Shown: in pieces, positions 34,998 to 46,467 of the stretch | Position numbering within the stretch: position 1 is the stretch's first letter | How the letters are laid out: each line of letters opens with the position of its first letter | DNA from: Trichaptum fuscoviolaceum | Lineage: Eukaryota; Basidiomycota; Agaricomycetes; Hymenochaetales; Trichaptaceae | Length of the DNA: 64,000 nucleotides | Reading direction: 5' to 3' | Assembly: GCA_910574455.1 (NCBI GenBank) | Contig: CAJSYZ010000005.1 | Span: 1,054,001 to 1,118,000 of the forward strand | Made by a program: the position numbers and the translations under genes | Notes under the pieces: model-generated | The model's input: the letters and a program-made list of their open reading frames with translations, nothing else | Database searches by the model: none | Told to the model about the DNA's origin: nothing

Positions 34998-37420
34998 ATG
35001 GCGAAGATTAGCAGACTCTTCCACATAGTGCTGCTTGCAACAAGCTCGCTGGCTTTCGATTATGTCGTTGTCGGAGGTGGCACAGCGTAAGTAAGCCAGC
35101 TATAAAATCCCAACACTGGTAACTGATCTGAATTTGTTTTTAGTGGTTTAACTGTCGCAAGCAGACTCACCGATGACCCCAATATTACTGTTGCCGTGAT
35201 TGAAGCAGGTCCAAATGCTGAGAACTTGCCAGAGGTATTACTACCCTAACTCATGGAAAGATGTGCCATATCACTGACAGCTCCGGAAGGTTTTTGTCCC
35301 AGGATTGATTGGAACAGGGCAATCCTTCACAACCCTTGACTGGAGTTATCCAACCGTACCTCAGGTCAATCTCAACTCCCGTCGACTAACAGTGAACGCA
35401 GGGAAAGCACTAGGCGGAAGCACAATAATCAACAGTATGATATTCGTGAGTGCTTCTCGCCGTTTGATCCGAGATTTCCATAATTGAGAGCGTTTTCCGT
35501 AGCCTCGTGCCGAGAAAGAGCAGTACGACGTCTGGGGATCATTGAACAATGACTCAACCTGGACTTGGAATGGGCTGCTACCATTCTTCAAGAAATCGGA
35601 GAATTTCACTCCACCGAATGCATTCCAATCCGCTAACGGGGCGCGCTTTGACCCGAGTGTACACGGTTTCGACGGCAGGGTACATGTTGGTTTCCCGAAC
35701 TTCTTTTTCAAGCAGTCTCAGCTCTGGGTACAGACAGCCGAGGGACTCGGGTTTCCCGCCTCACCAGATCTTGCGAATGGTGACCCACACGCAGTGGGCG
35801 TAGCTCCGGACTCGCTGGATGCCCAAAACAATACTCGGTGAATTTTCTTCATCAATCAACGGCAGTGCTATCAGTGACTCATGCACTTAATTGCAACATA
35901 AGGTGTTCCGCAGCATGTGCTTACTTCACCCCCTTTGCTGATCGCCCGAACTTTACGCTTATACTAAATGCCACCGCCAGTCGGATCATATGGAACACAT
36001 CCAACTCCTCGCTCCCTCGCGCAATTCAAGTTGAATACATTGCCAGTAACGGAACCTCCCTCACGATTCCCGTGTCGAAGGAGGTCATTGTATCAGCTGG
36101 CACAATAGGTAGTCCAAAATTCCTAGAGTTATCTGGGGTAGGGAACGCTACGTAAGCATAAATTTATAGATAACTACCTGTTGGTCCTGCTTCTAATTGC
36201 CCCCATCAAGTATTCTGAAGGCTGCAGGCGTCAATCAGGTCGTAAACTTGCCGACTGTGGGGGAAAATCTTGCAGGTATGTGATCTCTGCTACATGCGGC
36301 GAGACTTGCTTTAATAAATAGCTTAGATCATGTTCACAGCTGGACCAACTCTTTCACCCGCTTCAAGTAAGTCTACTCATCTTTATCAGAGTGATTATGT
36401 GCCAATGAGAGAACAGCTTAACAAAGGACTTGCTCAACCGAAATGCGACGTTCCTTGCAGAGCAGGAGGCACTTTGGTTTGCCAACAGGACCGGCCTTCT
36501 TTCAGCTGCCCCTCGGTCACTAGGAATCGCCGCCCCTTCGGATATATTCTCTAAGGATCAACTGGACTCTCTCGTCACCGCTGGCAGGAAATCTCTACAG
36601 GATGATGCCACAGCGTTTTCCAACGGCAATGCAAATCTAGCTAAGGGTATTGCTAAGCAACTGGATGCCGCTTTGACTTTGTATTCGGAAAACAAGGAGC
36701 TTCCACTGGAAATGAACCTTGGTCAGTACTAGTTCTCTCCCGATGAACCAACTTATCGAAGGCATCTTGCGTTTCATTGTACAGAACCGGGATACTCTGG
36801 ACCCACCCCTCTCTCGCTCCGACCGAATCGAACATTCACAACAATCAACAATGTGCTCTATGCACCGCTGTCAAGGGGCCGTACACATATCATCTCATCG
36901 TCTCCATTAGACTTACCCGCTGTGGATCCTAACTACTATGCACACCCCATCGATGTTGCCGCCCATGTCGCCAGTGTCCATCTTGCACGCCGGATGTTGA
37001 CCTCCGACCCGTTAGGGGAGTTCTTCATTAGTGAGTTCGAGCCAGGAGCAGAGAAGACCACCGATGCTCAGATCGAGAATTGGCTTCGGGCGAATGTTAC
37101 GAGCGACAATCACGAAACAGGGTCCAACGCAATGCTTCCTGTAGAATTGGGTGGTGTGGTTGATCCGAGCCTGAAGGTGTACGGCACAGCGAATGTAAGA
37201 GTGGCAGGTGTGTATCTCAGTTGGCATGATAAAATGCCTTGCTTAGCTTCCCATTCATTAAATGGCAGATGCGTCTATCATTCCCTTTCCCATCAGTGCC
37301 CACATTGTGAGTTCAGGCTATTATTTAAGTTCCTGCTTGCCTATGCTAACTGGAATGAAGTCGTCCACTGTTTACGCGATAGGGGAGCGCGCAGCAGATA
37401 TCATAAAGAAAAGTCAATGA
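34998..37420 (+). CDS. Secreted GMC oxidoreductase (aryl-alcohol oxidase/glucose oxidase superfamily)
   Basis: Eleven exons sum to 1851 nt (616 residues, or 619 if the acceptor at 35,280 is used instead of 35,289). Exons: 34998-35086, 35144-35234, 35290-35445, 35503-35837, 35903-36151, 36211-36275, 36327-36366, 36417-36721, 36785-37207, 37269-37306, 37361-37420. A signal peptide (MAKISRLFHIVLLATSSLA) precedes the FAD site DYVVVGGGTAGLTVASRL and VIEAGP. GMC signatures follow: GKALGGSTIINSMIF and GTIGSPKFLELSGVG. The C-terminal flavin region has SDNHETGSNAMLP and FPISAHISSTVYAIGERAADII, with the two catalytic-type histidines. Many N-x-S/T sites fit secretion. Substrate is unknown; such enzymes commonly supply hydrogen peroxide for wood or litter decay. 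Confidence 0.92.
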
Positions 37421-37609
37421 AGCCAATCCATACACATTCAATACAATTAATAGGAAAATTACTTGAACAATGCGATACATATGTAATGTCCATGATTTCA
37501 ATAATGAAGCGGATACGTGTTGCATATTGAGTATTTTTGTAGTCTTTAGTTACTCGTGTGGACCAATGCAACAACTGGATATATGGGAGCAAGTACTCAG
37601 ACTTTGATT

Positions 37610-38489
37610 CTATCCTTTAACTATCACGAGGCGTTCGGATGAACCATCTATTGGCGGAACACCACGGTGATCCCAAGTCGCCTGTCGAGTTTGGCAAGTT
37701 ACCTCGAGATCATCGCTTAGTATATCTTCCTCTGCGGCCTGTTGGCAGGTGTTGGGATCATATGTAAACCTTAGATAATCATAATTCAACATTAGTGCGA
37801 CGCAGATGTATGCATGATGTTTGCGCTCACCGAGGGGAACCGGGCAAGGTATTAACATATCCTGAATCGTGCTTGTGTATGCCAGACATACGAGCCTCGA
37901 GCGTTTCTTCTGATAGTTCAAATTGATTGTACTGAAACCTTTCAACCGCGCAACGCCGAATAGGTCGGCATGCACTTGCCGACATTCCAGTACGACGGGT
38001 ATCATGGCTTCCATGCGACGAGGCCGGCACTGGAAACTGCAGCATCGGGGGTGCAGGGATTACGATGGGATCAGTAGAAGCAACAGAACCAGATAGAATT
38101 ACTCCTACTGGTCCGACAAGAGAGTTGCAAACCGATGAAGCATAGACATCGGCAACAGGCTGCGGCCATGTGTACGCCATCTTCGATAGAGTGCCACTCA
38201 TCGACACCCGCAACCCATCCACTGGCAGCGAGATGAGTGGCTCACAAGTGTGTCCCGACAGCCTTCGTTCGCAAGTGTCTACAACACCAGGTGGAGAGGC
38301 CGCCAGAGCGTACTCAACTGCCAATGACGCATTGGACTCAGAAGGAGGATGCATTGCGTGATTAGGGGGCTCAGTGACCGACTGGGCTTCGGATGCCGTT
38401 TCTCTCGGAGGTAGCTCCAGTTTGATAGTGAGGTTCGATGACACAGGCTGTGTACGGCGCTGACAGCGTGCTTTGCGTATAGTGCCCAT
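37610..38489 (-). CDS. Unknown 273-residue protein
   Basis: Two exons, 38489-37997 and 37938-37610, with a 58-nt intron (GTCGTA..GAAAG), sum to 822 nt. The product begins MGTIRKARCQRRTQPVSSN. The first half is Pro/Ser/Ala-rich. The second half looks ordered, with the segment LVCLAYTSTIQDMLIPCPVP and a C-terminus containing TWDHRGVPPIDGSSERLVIV. No domain is recognised. Both halves are open frames and the join keeps the frame, but the donor is not consensus, so the model could be wrong. Gene neighbours are a GMC oxidoreductase on the other strand and SKI3 on the same strand, 240 bases upstream. Confidence 0.5.
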
Positions 38490-38726
38490 ATTCTTGAGAG
38501 ATTCTTGAGAATGTAAGATGCTCAATGCGGGAACGAAGTTTGAACTTTTCGCAAAACGAAATGCCTCTTATATTTTCGGTTGAGGTGTGGTTCTGCTGCG
38601 GTTAGCCGAGCGAGGATGTGTGGTTCTCATTGTTCATATGATCTGGCAATGTTTTTACTCATAGTTTCGCCTTCCTTTGTAAGTACACAGTGTCATAATC
38701 TTCAGCATAATCATACCTTGCCCACA

Positions 38727-41700
38727 TCACATGTGTGCATCCCTGCTCGATTTTTGGATGTATGAAAGACACCACCAGTTGCGAGCGTCCCACGGTGCTA
38801 GAGCTACAGCCCTCTGTGCTATCTTCCGCGCCAAAATAGGCTGCGATTTGCAAGAAATAGAGAGCAAACGTAGAGCATCGTGCAAAGAAGCCTCGTTGTA
38901 AACTGGTGAGGTCTCGAAGAACTTCGAAAGCAGCGCTTGTGCAACCCCTTCTCGCCCTTGAGAGACTAAAAACGAGGCTAGTAACTGTCGTGTCTCCAGA
39001 TGCGAGGGTTCTTCGTGGATTCCTTTCTGTAAAACAGAGCTTGCTCTATTTGCACCTCCCTAGGTACTCACGAAATCAGCTTTGGTATGGCATCGATGAA
39101 ATTCGCATATTTCGTACCTCCGCTAAGTAGTGATTGACCAAGAGTTTCTCTACCTCTCGGTTGGGATCCCGCTCATGTCGGTCCTCAATCGACAGAGTCA
39201 CTATCTCTGATACTGCGGCATCGATCAGACCCTCGTCCTCCGACAACAAGCCCATGCCCGCAAGAGTTGAAACGGCATTAATATTTTCTGGATCAATATT
39301 GATACTTCACTTGTTCGTCAGTTTCATTAACAAGGACCTAACCCGTAGGAGAGCTTACCATTCAAGGAGTTGACTCTTAGCTAGTTCTCTCGATTCGTCG
39401 CTTTCAAGCGCCCAAAGAGACTGCGCTAATAATACGGTGACATGACCTCGTACGACTGATTCTGAGCTGGCCATTTCCTGAGCGACCTCAAAGAAGTTCA
39501 AAGCTTCTTGCAAATCACCCATTCGGAAATGCGCTACGCCGTTGCCGAATTGGCAAAGAGCGCGGAGGGCAATCGTACTTTTGTCTCCTTCAGAAGGTAG
39601 GAGGCCGAAGGCTGTGTCGAAGCACTCGTTTGCCGCTTCGTACTTCCCTGCCGCAAGTAGAAGTCTTCCCAGCGTAGTGTTGGCGATGGCATACCGTCTT
39701 TCAATCTGAGGATCCTCTGCTTGCTCATAAGCAGCTTCCAGGTACTTAATTGATGCCGAAATTATCTGAATACCCAGCTCTTCATGGTGTAGTCGTTCAC
39801 AGACAAGGCCAAAGAGATGTAGAGCTGACGGATCATTTGATCTGCGTCTGCAATATCGATCCAGCGAGAAGAAGGGTGGGATGTATAATTCGCCTGAAGG
39901 GAGTGTTGTGCGTGAACGGAGACGTGATAAACAGTTGAACATCCTGGATGCATATTCCAAATCTGCTTCAGGCTTGCGGTGGGTTTGTTTAGCATCGAGA
40001 AAAAAGCTTAGATGAGGGGGGGGACTCACTAAATCGGCCGTTAGGCCAATGGCATGTTCGAATAAGGCATTGGCATCGTCTTCATGACCATTCGCGCTAG
40101 CAACGAGACCCTGTCCTACCCAGGCAAGTGTGTAATCAGGATCCAATGTCTGCGCCTTCAATAGTGCTTCATTGGCTAAGGTGAGGTCATCATTATGAAG
40201 GTACAGCAACCCCAGATTGGCCCAAACAGAAGCGTCCTAGTTATGAAGTCCAATAGATTAGAGTGGCCTAAGAAAGATTGGTAGATGACATACCTTGTGA
40301 TTTATCTCAAGCGCCTTGATATAAGCATGTTGCGCAACCATTGCTTCCTTTTCAAAGTGCAAATTCCCGAACGCCACCCAGAACATTACATTCGCTTGTT
40401 CTGCTATCAGAGCCTGTCGTACGCTCTCTACAGCTTGTTCCCTCGCATTTTCTTGGGTAGATTTGATCTTCGAGAAGGATGCAAGGCGCGATAAGCTAAC
40501 ACCAAGGTCGAACCACGCGTGCGCTATTCCGGATTCCTCCTTCGAAAACAGAGTTATACGGTAACTGCAGGTAACAACAGCTAACTTCAATGCATACAAT
40601 CCATCAGGAGTGTCTAATTCGGATATACACAAATTCCCCACAATACCACCTATTTTCTCATCGAGTTTGTTGATAGTGAGATCCTCTACCTTCTTGAACA
40701 CATCATAGGCAACTTCCCCATCAATGAATTCCGAGAAGTTCGAAAGTGCAAAGAGCGCATCTGAAACGGTCTTCCAGGCCAACCGACGGAATCCAGGACT
40801 AGAAACCATGAGATCAAGAGCGGTTGATATCGATAGCAAGAAAGATGTCGACGCTCGACCAAGATATCCAGTGGTGAGCTCACTTCTACCCAACTCCAGG
40901 TAAGTTTCCGCCAGTGAAAGCAGAACAACCGTCTCGTTCGGCATCGTTTCCAGCACCGATTTGAACGTGGGGATAGCTTGCGGTAGTTGCCCTGTCTGTC
41001 GCTGGACTTCACCAATCTGGTAGAGACACATCCAATCATCCTGTTGCAAGTCATGTGCCCTGTTCAATGCCTTCAACGCTGCTGCGTGCCTTCCTGCCTT
41101 AGCATACGATTCCCCAAGGCGCAGCCACGATAGCCCATCGCTTTCATCTGATCGTAAAGCTACCTGGAAAGCCTGAATCGCGGCTGTGTAACCTCGACGA
41201 TTCTCGAAGTAAGTCAGAAGAGGTTGACATGTTCTCCACACTATTACACTCACAAGCTCGACAACCCCTAACGCCTTCCACGCCCACGCATTTGTTGGCT
41301 TATGTTTCGCGATCGCATTCGCTTCGGCGTTACCAAGGCCACCTCCTAGACCACCTTCACCTTCAATCGTGCGTCGAGCGACAACCTCGACAAGATCCCA
41401 CTCGCGCTCATCTGCAAAACTATGCGCAAGTCGTCTCGCGGCCTCTGTTTCGCGCGGGTCAAGCTCGAAGGCTTTTTGAAAGCATTTCGACGCTCGCGTT
41501 GGATCGGAAGGGTCTGCAGACTCTAAGTAGTAAATTCCCAAGGAGGTGAATGCGGGCGCGAAGGATGGAGAGCGTTTCAAGGCTGTGACAAAACTACGAT
41601 ATGCCTGTTCGCGCGTGTTTTCTGTTTGGTTTTGTAAGATATTTGGCAACGATCAAAGAGAAGGCCATATGTACCTCCCATCTGCCAGTAGCATTGCCCG

Positions 41701-43796
41701 AGCCGCCACCATAGCCTTGCCTTCCTTGTCTCATAGCTATCCCACTGTTCAAGTTGATCTAAGACTCCCTGCAATTCTTCTGCGGCTGTTTGAAGTTGGT
41801 TAAGCTGCAATAAGCACCAAGCATGCTCTTCCTTAGCGATAAAACCCGTGTCAACATTGTCTGGGTCCTCTTTGATTACAACCTCAAATAGCTTCGATGC
41901 TTCCTCCCATTTACTTGCAGCCTGCAACACATATCCTCTTCCCAAGAGGCAGGGTATGTTGTCAGGCTCAAATGTGAGAACATCATCCAGTATGGGAATA
42001 GCACGAGGATGGTGCTTCGGAGGGAAAAGGTGTACTAATCCGGTGGCTAGAATGACATTGAATGCCTTCCGGACTCTAGCATCGAGTTAATTTATGAGAA
42101 AAGCAGCGGGAATGAGGAACGAACTGGGTGAGGTTAACCCCTGTATCCCTTTCATGGTGACGAACTAAGTCCAAGCCTCTTTCCGCAACTGTAATTGCGT
42201 TTTGGTAATCTTCGTCGTCAGTGTATATATTCCCGAGCACGCGATGTGCGAAGATTGAATCAGGAAGATTTGTGAAAGCATCCTAGGAGAATAAGAGTGA
42301 GCTTCATAGTGCAACGTTGAGCAAACAGACATTACAAGTATAAGATCAAGACCATCAACCTCCTCTCCATCCTCTTTGTTTTCTTCCGACGATAAATCAC
42401 ACCCGAAAAGCAGTAAATAGCCATTAATCAGGCAGGCCATTGGAGTATTCGGGAAAAGCTCAAGGAACTGGTGCAATACATCGTATCCGTAACCCTCTAT
42501 GAAGCTATAAGTATACCAGAGATAAGGAGACAACGCACTTCACTTACCGATCGAGTCAACATTCTTGCCCTCTATATACAGAGACCATGCAAGCTCGTTG
42601 GGAATCTTCAAGAGAATAACACCATCAATCAAGTCTTGCACCTCTTTGCCAATTTCCAACTTCTTTGCACTGGTTGGAGGGAGTGCGCACTGATAGCGAT
42701 GCAAGAACTGAAGAAGTTTCGCTTCTGTTGCACGCCGCAGTTCATCCGAGGTATACGGATGACTGATCACGTCGTTGTAGAATTTAGGTAACTAGTGTAG
42801 TAAAGTTGATAAGCGGGTTTCGTACTGAGGAATGGTCGATTTCGGTACCTTCGAAGAGCCCCATATCTCTAGTCCAACCTGTTTCCTGAGTTCCTCTGGT
42901 CCAGCAGAGCCCAGTCTCTGGCGACGTTTATTAACCTCTTTCTCTAGCACCTCATTTTCATCTGTCTCGGTCAAATTCACAATCTCCTCCAAGATGGGTA
43001 AGGAGTTCTGAATGGCAGACTGGGTTTGGAAGATTGTGATCGCTAGGGGCGCTGTCGGTTCGGGTGGAGGTAATGCAGAAAGAGTAGGGTATATAGGAGA
43101 TTCTGGCAGAAGTAGTTCGAGAGCCTTAACGATCTGCAGCAGATGAAGTCAGCTTTGGAGTTGGTGCCACAGCATTTACGACTTACATCCTTCCGCGTTC
43201 CCCGCTGTCGCCAGAACTCAATGTATTTCTGCAGTGCTTCGGCACATTTCACAGCATCCCCACTATTGGTGTCATAAGTAGCTGCAATAGATAACTCAGA
43301 ATGCCAGCACTGACCCTTTGGCGTGCATGTCGATGATGGACCTGAGCGTTTCCACATATTTGTCCCATTTCCCCGTTTGTTCGTAGAATTTACTCAAACC
43401 CTTTAGCGAGCCATTTAGCTGCAAACATCGGTTGGCTTCACTATGACTTACAGTCCATGCAAGTATCTGCGTTGGGTTTGAGCTAATGGCCTTCAGATAT
43501 GCCTAATGATAAATGCGCTAAGCGTGTCGCCTCGTAAAGCTGTGGCATTCGGATTACTTGCTCGCTCTGCTCATGCTCGCCAAGTTCAAGACAGGCCAGC
43601 CCCAAGAACACATTCCTTTTGAGAAGAAGGCTTAAGTGACCTGGAATTACTGAAGTTTATTACAAACGACATACGCATTGTAATTGTCAGGCTCATATGA
43701 CAAGATCTCAGAAGCCGCATCTCGAGCTCTCCCATAATCCTTCTTGGTTATATAATCTCTGGCATTCTTAAGTTTTGTCTTAATGAAAGACGACAT
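38727..43796 (-). CDS. SKI3: Superkiller complex TPR protein Ski3
   Basis: Ski3 is the TPR scaffold of the cytosolic Ski complex, which feeds mRNA to the exosome. The protein starts at 43,796 with MSSFIKTKLKNARDYITKKD, typical for the family, and enters TPR repeats at once (EPDNYN, FLGLACLELGE). Large exons cover 41649-40258 and 40209-39355, with smaller ones on either side. TPR signatures recur, for example AFTSLGIYYLESADP, GLSWLRLGESYAKAG, WVAFGNLHFEKEA and ALNFFEVAQEMA. The C-terminus is on the exon ending TGA at 38,729-38,727 and carries AQRAVALAPWDARNWWCLSY, a conserved Ski3 end. About 1,350 residues are estimated. Not every short intron was resolved. Helicase Ski2 and Ski8 are not in the window. 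Confidence 0.92.
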
Positions 43797-44639
43797 AGAT
43801 TGTTACGAGAATTGAAGAAGGTGTGCATGAACAGAAGAACTTCAAGTTGAACTTGAAGTACTATCAAAATGCGGCGCCGGCACCGCCGGCGGCAGCGCAA
43901 GTTTAAGTCCACGTTCCAGCTCCGATTCAACTACAGCATACTAGTAAATCACACTGGCAGAGAATCCGAGAAACATTCGCAGCTGCCGGAATGAGAAATA
44001 TGGCGACAAAAGACCGCATATTATACCGGGAAATACATAGAAGTCAAAGAAGGTGATTTCTCTGTGTGCCGATTGATCACAACCAGTTTACATTGATCAT
44101 CATTTAGTATCCGGAATGGAACCCTTTTTTACCCGTAGCGGCAGTATGTCCGTGCCACTGCTCGGAGACCATGTCATTTATAAATTTTGAGAGCAGTTTA
44201 CACCTCAGAATTGGGGCATGGAAAAGATAACGAGGCAGATAAGACTTGTGCTCTGACGACTATCCGGTAGAGTAATGATCGGTGGTGCGGTCGTACATTT
44301 GAAGATTTAGATCACATCTCTCATAGATTTGGACTCATACAAGTCCGATTAATTGTGTCTAGATAAAGTGAGTTTGGTACCCCTCCGGGCCTTGCACATC
44401 AATAGTGCTTGTTATCATGACTTGTGCCTACTATCTCTGATATGGGTGAGACTTGAGGTATGCATGATACATAGTATCATGGAGCACATGATGCTTGGAA
44501 ACCTCCGTCCACTTGTGATAGATAGGGAGGAGACCGAAAACAAAACCTCAGAAGTCCTACTAATGAATCAAAGTATTCTTATATATATTAGATTTTGCAT
44601 ATTCCTTCAAGTTGCTGGATTTGAATCACGCAACAAGTG
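43797..44639. other. Intergenic region upstream of SKI3
   Basis: It should hold the SKI3 promoter. A GC-rich stretch, GCGGCGCCGGCACCGCCGGC, lies at 43,872-43,891 beside a palindrome. Nothing else is recognised. Confidence 0.4.
43839..43859. repeat. 21-bp palindrome upstream of SKI3
   Basis: ACTTCAAGTT, a central G, then AACTTGAAGT, an exact inverted repeat. It lies 43 bases before the SKI3 start codon on that gene's strand and matches the palindrome at 33,992-34,011. Confidence 0.8.
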
Positions 44640-45051
44640 GCTTCTGGATCTGCCGATTGCGTTTATAACTTGAATGCAGATCATTGACTCGGATAATCCG
44701 GAGAATTCCGGCCGAGTCTCGGCGCCGGTCACTGGTATATTACACTGGCATAGGACTCTTACATCTTTCGCAAGAATGACAAGTCCATCCATTTGGTATA
44801 TAGCTTCCTTATCTGTAGCTTCCTACTCAACTACACTGCTGCAGTATTGACAGAATCAGAGGTCCCAGGGCGACCATTAATCTTGAGGCATCCGAGCACT
44901 GGCATATACTCGCGACAGCCTGAGTGTCATCGTTTCCTGTAGTATGCCAAACCTTTTCAACCTACTTTATTGATTCGCTTACTACTACTAAGCTTCTGTC
45001 AGCACGTGAGGGCGACGAGACTCGGAACTACTGTACTATGTTAAGGACAGC

Positions 45052-45078
45052 TTGACACCTGCTCTCTACTGAATAGCC
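45052..45078 (+). promoter_or_regulatory. Conserved upstream box of the small secreted-protein family
   Basis: TTGACACCT, seven variable bases, then ACTGAATAGCC. The same box, in the same place relative to the ATG, precedes two other family members. Here its end is 228 bases before the ATG. Confidence 0.6.
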
Positions 45079-45227
45079 GCTTTCAACCTAGGAAGCAGAC
45101 CTTTCTCATAAAGCATCTTTCATGGAAGAAAGTTCACTTCTGTGTCAAGCCAACATCGGACGGAGATTCAACTAAGCCAAAGGATTCGAACAATGCATGC
45201 TACGATACTCCTGGCTGCTTCCACACG

Positions 45228-45234
45228 TATAAAA
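45228..45234 (+). promoter_or_regulatory. TATA box of small secreted-protein copy A
   Basis: TATAAAA, 78 bases before the ATG. Copies C and D have a TATA sequence 75 bases before their ATG, and copy B about 85-90. Confidence 0.6.
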
Positions 45235-45305
45235 CAGCTATACTGTATCCACTACTAGTTCTTCATCCACTGCAGCCAGGTCATTCAGACTATTACCGTG
45301 ACACC

Positions 45306-45610
45306 ATGCACCCCCCCCCCTCCTGGCCACCGCTCTGTACGCCATTGTCCTTCCCTCGCCGCAGGTCAACTCCGACTGTGATTTTGTCGCTATCCACAGT
45401 GTTCGTTAGGTTCTAAGGCTCAATGTGGTTTGACTCCAATTCATCGATGATTTTTAGGAATGTCGGTCATTGTGCCAAGCATGTTGCGCAGAATTTCCCG
45501 ATGCTGAGGGCTGTAAAGGTGGGACTTGCGTAATCGATTGCGGTGAGCTTTGAATCATTTCCAAGTAATTTCGTATCAACTAACGATTGGCGTGTACAGA
45601 GCAATTGTGA
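45306..45610 (+). pseudogene. Small secreted cysteine-rich protein, copy A, frameshifted
   Basis: The gene has the family's three-exon plan: 45306-45400, 45458-45542 (85 nt) and 45600-45610 (11 nt). In the conserved frame it keeps PQVNSDC and all eight cysteines (C-x8-C-x3-C-x2-CC-x8-C-x4-C-x3-C). However, the ATG is out of frame with this: a run of ten C (45,311-45,320) directly after ATGCA replaces the normal signal-peptide codons, and one base is missing there. The signal peptide is also shorter than in copies B and C. Exons sum to 191 nt, not a multiple of three. It may be a recent pseudogene, a strain-variable homopolymer, or a sequencing error in the C run. The promoter looks intact. 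Confidence 0.65.
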
Positions 45611-46467
45611 TACGGCCATTTTTAAGTTATTGGTTGCGTACGGCATTTTCTCTCGAGCTCCCGTAAATAGCCAGGATGGTTAACTAGTGAAAAATGAAGT
45701 CAGTAAAGAGCATGTTAACACAGTTTTCGACATACACCGCACCATCTGCATATTTGTTTTATGAGTTGAGGAAGAGAGAAGTTCTATGGACCGTGGGTTT
45801 GTTGAAACTCGTAGAATATGAATGGAAGTGGATTGTCTTTAGCACCGGAGATGCAATCGTACTTGGGACCAGTAACCTAGCAATCCGATTGTGAAAAGTC
45901 CTTCGTGCGTAGATGCGTCCAAAACTTCAAGCGAATGGTTTCGACGAATGGAAAGTTGCATCCACTACGTTTTTTTTTCATCAGGCGCGATGAGTGTACG
46001 GATGCCGACACTGATATCGCATACGCACGCTGATCTACAGCGTAAGAGACTAGGATCAGAGTAGGCAAGTCTGGGTGCGTTCGCTAAACGTTCAATTTTG
46101 AGCGCAGTTCCGAACAAACTTCCGTGTCTGCGACCCAGAGTGTTTGGACGCCCTTCGGATTCAAGGAGCAGTCAATTCGCATAGTTAATTGAAGATTATA
46201 CTTGATGCGTGATGGTTGTGAAGGTGCCTCGAGGAGTGTTGAAGAAGTTGGTGAGATTGAGGTAACCAACCAACTTAAAAAAATAAAAGGTCTTATTTGT
46301 ACTTATTTATATCTTATTAACCTGAGATTTGGCGAAGTCCCGATTTCCAAGTAATTCACTCATTCTTCACGACTTCTTCGTCGCCGTCGTCGACAACAAC
46401 GACAACGCCCGCCGCTGTGCAAGCATCGCCCGCTAGTCGACTGGCAGGGTGAACCACATTCGTTATC
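45611..46467. other. Intergenic region and chitin synthase promoter
   Basis: AT-rich in the first part. The last 100 bases before the chitin synthase ATG are rich in CGTCGTC/CAACGAC repeats typical of a leader. A 66-codon frame near 45,694 has no support. Confidence 0.4.

Larger units (their letters stand above)
44640..45610 (+). repeat. Segmental duplication, copy 1 (inverted relative to 55,169-56,122)
   Basis: The whole stretch aligns by eye, with scattered substitutions and small gaps, to the reverse complement of 55,169-56,122. Shared landmarks in order are CTTCTGGATCTGCC, GCAGATCATTGA, CCGGCCGAG, CTTTATCTGTAGCTT/CCTTATCTGTAGCTT, TACTAAGCTTCTG, the 27-bp box, CCTAGGAAGCAGA, TATAAAACAGCTATACT, GCAGCCAGGTCAT and the small secreted-protein gene itself. 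Confidence 0.75.
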
